Source of the DNA: Paenibacillus sp. oral taxon 786 str. D14
GTDB taxonomy: Bacteria; Bacillota; Bacilli; Paenibacillales; Paenibacillaceae
Reading direction: 5' to 3'
Assembly (NCBI RefSeq): GCF_000159955.1
Contig: NZ_GG696004.1
Span: 1-17,691 of the forward strand
DNA: 17,691 nt
Notes under the pieces: model-generated
Told to the model about the DNA's origin: nothing
Seen by the model: the letters and a program-made list of their open reading frames with translations, nothing else
Databases searched by the model: none
Position numbers and translations under genes: made by a program
Shown here: one piece after another, positions 15,035 to 17,691 of the stretch
How the letters are laid out: each line of letters starts with the position of its first letter
How positions within the stretch are numbered: position 1 is the stretch's first letter

Positions 15035-16174
15035 ATGAGAAAACAGACGATAACGATAAATGAAGGCATTCGGCCGATCAGCCCGAGTTATGATCCATGG
15101 GACCCGATTTTGTCCCTGCGGGAGTTTGGTCGGCATGCCTTAACCAGCGTCGAGCTGACGGTAACGAATTTATGCAATATGCGTTGCGAGCACTGCGCGG
15201 TTGGCGACAGTCTCGTGCTGAAGGAACCCGAGCAGCTTCCGCTGCCGCTGATTCTGAAGGCGCTGGATGAAGTTGAACATTTGCAGACGATTAGTATCAC
15301 GGGCGGCGAGCCGACATTTCGGCGCCAAACCGTGGAGGAGAAAATTATCCCGCTGCTGAAATACGCCAAGGAGCGCGGGATTCGTTCGCAAATCAATTCC
15401 AATCTGACATTAGACTATGAACGTTACGAGAAGCTGCTTCCTTATTTGGATGTGATGCACATCTCGTTTAACTATACAAGCGAACGCGATTTCCATGAGA
15501 TCGGATTCGCTCGCAGCGGACACCCGGTCAAGCCGGAGGTCGCTTATAAAATGTACGAGACGATGATTGAGAACACACGCAAACTCAGCGAAGCGGGCAT
15601 GTTCGTGTCTGCCGAGTCGATGATTAACTATCGGACGCACCGCAAACTGCCGGAGATTCATCGCATGATCGTAGAAATGGGCTGCAAAAGACATGAGGTC
15701 CATCCGATGTATGCGGCCGATTTTGCCGAAGGGTTGCCTGTGCTGGCGTTAAGCGATATGCGAGCGGCGATCCACTCGCTGCTGGACGCTCGGGATCCGG
15801 ACGTATGGATGCTGTTCGGAACGCTGCCTTTCTTTGCTTGTAACGGGAATGAAGAAGACTTGCAGCTGCTGCGCAGGCTGCGGAAAGAGCCTAACGTGAC
15901 CGTTCGCAATGATCCGGATGGACGTAACCGCGTAAATGTGAATATGTTCACCGGGGATGTCTTTGTAACGGATTTTGCTGCCATCCCGGCCTTTGGCAAT
16001 GTGCGGGAAGGGAAGCTGGACGAGATCTTCAGCCGCTGGCTGACGGAGCATCCATTAAACCAGAAGGTCAACTGCCACTGCGATGCGGCTGGTTGCTGCG
16101 GCCCGAATCTCTTGGTTGCGGACATGTATTATCAAGATACGGATTTTAAATCGCGTAAAGCGGCTGCTCTATAA
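15035..16174 (+). CDS. yfkAB: Radical SAM / CxCxxxxC motif protein YfkAB
   Basis: 379 residues. The radical SAM signature CNMRCEHC (Cys47, Cys51, Cys54) holds the [4Fe-4S] cluster that cleaves S-adenosylmethionine. ITGGEPTF (GGEP at 90-93) contacts SAM. A second cysteine motif near the C-terminus, CHCDAAGCC (Cys347, Cys349, Cys354, Cys355), is the CxCxxxxC mark of the YfkAB family. It probably binds an additional cluster or a substrate, as in SPASM-type proteins, but this is inference. The substrate and reaction are unknown to me, and no obvious peptide substrate gene is next to it. The ribosome site is weak (GGTGG about nine bases before the ATG), and the strong hairpin at 14972-15009 lies just upstream. 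A CNNM/CBS protein gene follows after 31 bases and is probably co-transcribed. Confidence 0.93.
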   Translation: MRKQTITINEGIRPISPSYDPWDPILSLREFGRHALTSVELTVTNLCNMRCEHCAVGDSLVLKEPEQLPLPLILKALDEVEHLQTISITGGEPTFRRQTVEEKIIPLLKYAKERGIRSQINSNLTLDYERYEKLLPYLDVMHISFNYTSERDFHEIGFARSGHPVKPEVAYKMYETMIENTRKLSEAGMFVSAESMINYRTHRKLPEIHRMIVEMGCKRHEVHPMYAADFAEGLPVLALSDMRAAIHSLLDARDPDVWMLFGTLPFFACNGNEEDLQLLRRLRKEPNVTVRNDPDGRNRVNVNMFTGDVFVTDFAAIPAFGNVREGKLDEIFSRWLTEHPLNQKVNCHCDAAGCCGPNLLVADMYYQDTDFKSRKAAAL

Positions 16175-16205
16175 GTAGAACTAAACTAGAAAAGAGGCGT
16201 ATGAC

Positions 16206-17570
16206 ATGCCGGTAGCCCTCGATGCTCATACCAATTTTGAAATCGGCAAGCTGATATGGAACTTACTGATCGTCCTAATTCTCGTCTTCTTAAACGGATT
16301 CTTTGTGGCTGCCGAATTTTCGCTCGTGAAGGTTCGCCAATCCCGGCTGACTCAACTGGCCCGGGAGGGCAACCGCCGGGCGAATTACGCACTGAAGGTC
16401 AATAAGCGGCTCGACACCTACTTGTCGGCGACACAGCTTGGCATCACGCTGGCATCGCTGGGACTCGGGTGGGTCGGAGAACCTGCGGTGTCCGAGCTTT
16501 TAATTGAACCGCTGATGCATAAGATGGGCGCAACCGATCCCACTCTGATCTCCACGGTCTCGGTGGCGGTCGGTTTTGCGATCATTACGTTTTTACATAT
16601 TGTGATGGGGGAGCTGGCTCCAAAATCGCTGGCGATCCAAAAGTCGGAAGCGGCGTCCTTATGGCTGTCTTGGCCGTTGTTGATGTTTTATCGCTTATTC
16701 CTTCCCGTGATCTGGCTCTTGAATACAGCGGCAAACGGCGCGCTCCGGCTGATTGGAATTGAACCGGCCAGTGAGAGCGAGGCGGCGCATTCCGAGGAAG
16801 AAATTCGCATTCTCATGGATCAAAGCGCCAAAAGCGGCGTCATCGATAAAGATGAAATGAAGCTGGTGGACAATATTTTCGACTTCTCCGACATGCTGGC
16901 CCGTGAGGTCATGCTGCCGCGGACGGATATGGATTGCTTGTACACGAATTTGAGCTGGGAAGATAATATGAAAATCGTAGCCAACACGAAGCACTCCCGC
17001 TATCCGGTTGCCGTCGAGGATAAGGATCAGATCATCGGGTTCGTACATATTACCGACCTGCTGCTGCCCGATTCGGAGAAGCCGCTTCGTTTGGAGGAGA
17101 TGGTTCGCCCGATCCTGAACGTGCCGGAGTCGATGGAAATCAGCCAGGTGCTTCGCTTGATGCAGAAGAAGCATTCTCAAGTAACGCTTGTCGTCGATGA
17201 ATACGGCGGAACGGCCGGACTGCTGACCGCGGAAGAAATTCTCGAGGAGATCGTTGGCGATCTCCATGACGAGTTCGAGGATGAACGTCCGGATATCGAG
17301 AAAATAACGGATGATGTCTATTCGGTGGACGGCCGCTTGTTGATCGAAGAAGTCAATGAACTGGTCGGCAGCGACATTGAAGACGAGGAAGTGGACTCCA
17401 TCGGTGGCTGGTTGTTTAAGGAGTTGGAAGGCACCCCGGCCAAAGGCAAAAGAAAACAGGTTGACCGCTTCTTATTCGAGGTTGAGGAAGCCAGCCGATT
17501 GCGCATCACGCGCGTGAAGGTCATCCGCCTCGTTGTCGAAGAGCCGGAAGAGGAAATCGAAGAGGAATAA
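16206..17570 (+). CDS. HlyC/CorC-family CNNM and CBS domain membrane protein
   Basis: 454 residues in the standard order. A CNNM transmembrane domain (~1-200) has about four hydrophobic segments, including the family motif FLNGFFVAAEFSLVKVR and LHIVMGELAPKSLA. A CBS pair follows (~215-345: REVMLPRTDMDCL, KHSRYPVAVEDKDQIIGFVH, QVTLVVDEYGGTAGLLTAEE). A CorC_HlyC domain comes next (~360-440: DGRLLIEEVNELVG, VDSIGGWLF), then an acidic tail (EEPEEEIEEE). Relatives such as B. subtilis YhdP and Staphylococcus aureus MpfA take part in magnesium or other divalent-cation export; the older name hemolysin is misleading. The CBS pair probably senses Mg-ATP or another nucleotide. GAGG lies eight bases before the ATG. 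The gene ends in a 7-base inverted repeat followed by a terminator. Confidence 0.94.
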   Translation: MPVALDAHTNFEIGKLIWNLLIVLILVFLNGFFVAAEFSLVKVRQSRLTQLAREGNRRANYALKVNKRLDTYLSATQLGITLASLGLGWVGEPAVSELLIEPLMHKMGATDPTLISTVSVAVGFAIITFLHIVMGELAPKSLAIQKSEAASLWLSWPLLMFYRLFLPVIWLLNTAANGALRLIGIEPASESEAAHSEEEIRILMDQSAKSGVIDKDEMKLVDNIFDFSDMLAREVMLPRTDMDCLYTNLSWEDNMKIVANTKHSRYPVAVEDKDQIIGFVHITDLLLPDSEKPLRLEEMVRPILNVPESMEISQVLRLMQKKHSQVTLVVDEYGGTAGLLTAEEILEEIVGDLHDEFEDERPDIEKITDDVYSVDGRLLIEEVNELVGSDIEDEEVDSIGGWLFKELEGTPAKGKRKQVDRFLFEVEEASRLRITRVKVIRLVVEEPEEEIEEE

Positions 17571-17593
17571 AGCCGGACAAGCTTCATCCGGCT
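17571..17593. repeat. Inverted repeat directly after the CNNM/CBS gene
   Basis: AGCCGGA (17571-17577) and TCCGGCT (17587-17593) form a perfect 7-base stem with a nine-base loop, starting one base after the stop codon. There is no T-run. It may protect the mRNA 3' end or assist the terminator that follows. Confidence 0.55.
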
Positions 17594-17597
17594 GCAT

Positions 17598-17637
17598 AAC
17601 GCTGTCCCTGGGATTCAGGGGCGGCGTTTATTTTTTT
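17598..17637 (+). terminator. Terminator of the yfkAB-CNNM/CBS unit
   Basis: AACGCTGTCCCTG (17598-17610) pairs over 13 positions (two G-U) with CAGGGGCGGCGTT (17616-17628), five-base loop, then TATTTTTTT ending at 17637. The remaining bases to the window end (17638-17691) show no feature I can support. Confidence 0.9.
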
Positions 17638-17691
17638 GTAAAAATACGTCTCTTCTGGTTCATTATTTGGGCGATTGTCATATGTTATAGG

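Overview
The window looks like a chromosomal stretch from a spore-forming Firmicute of the Bacillales, most likely Paenibacillus or a close relative. The reasons are the order sufC-sufD-sufS-sufU-sufB, strong AGGAGG-type ribosome binding sites, occasional GTG and TTG starts, tandem DegV proteins, a YunD-type nucleotidase, and the Bacillales-type radical SAM protein YfkAB. Base composition is moderately GC-rich. I see no insertion sequence, prophage, CRISPR array, rRNA or tRNA. This is an ordinary, well-conserved core region, and I did not find a convincing new multi-gene system. The most interesting signals are regulatory (in front of dps and suf) or lie within single proteins.

Layout. 1-345: a small, apparently frame-broken coding remnant ending in a bidirectional terminator. 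346-2097 (minus): two tandem DegV/FakB-type fatty-acid-binding proteins, downstream of a small membrane protein (2291-2701, minus) that has its own terminator. 2875-3264 (plus): a DUF423 membrane protein, convergent across a shared terminator with an unrecognised two-part protein (3356-3901, minus). 4113-4586 (plus): a Dps ferritin-like protein behind a sigma-B-like promoter. 4731-10082 (plus): the complete SUF iron-sulfur cluster assembly operon. Its promoter carries a helically phased array of half-sites, a perfect 7-1-7 inverted repeat close to a PerR box, and a Fur-like box wedged against an extended -10. 10096-12439 (minus): a short L,D-transpeptidase, an HD-GYP protein lacking the His of its HD pair, and a MoaD-MoaE fusion. 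12576-14873 (plus): a YunD-type nucleotidase and undecaprenyl-diphosphatase UppP. 15035-17570 (plus): YfkAB, preceded by a strong leader hairpin, and a HlyC/CorC-family CNNM/CBS membrane protein, closed by a terminator.

How the genes fit together. Dps (iron storage and DNA protection) and SUF (Fe-S assembly from SufS-derived sulfur, SufU transfer and the SufBCD scaffold) sit side by side. The operator-like sites in front of suf suggest iron and/or peroxide control. SUF would supply Fe-S clusters to clients such as the radical SAM protein YfkAB, but YfkAB is a separate transcription unit and no direct link is shown. The remaining genes are independent housekeeping functions: molybdopterin synthase, envelope carrier-lipid recycling, cell-wall crosslinking, c-di-GMP-type signalling and divalent-cation transport.
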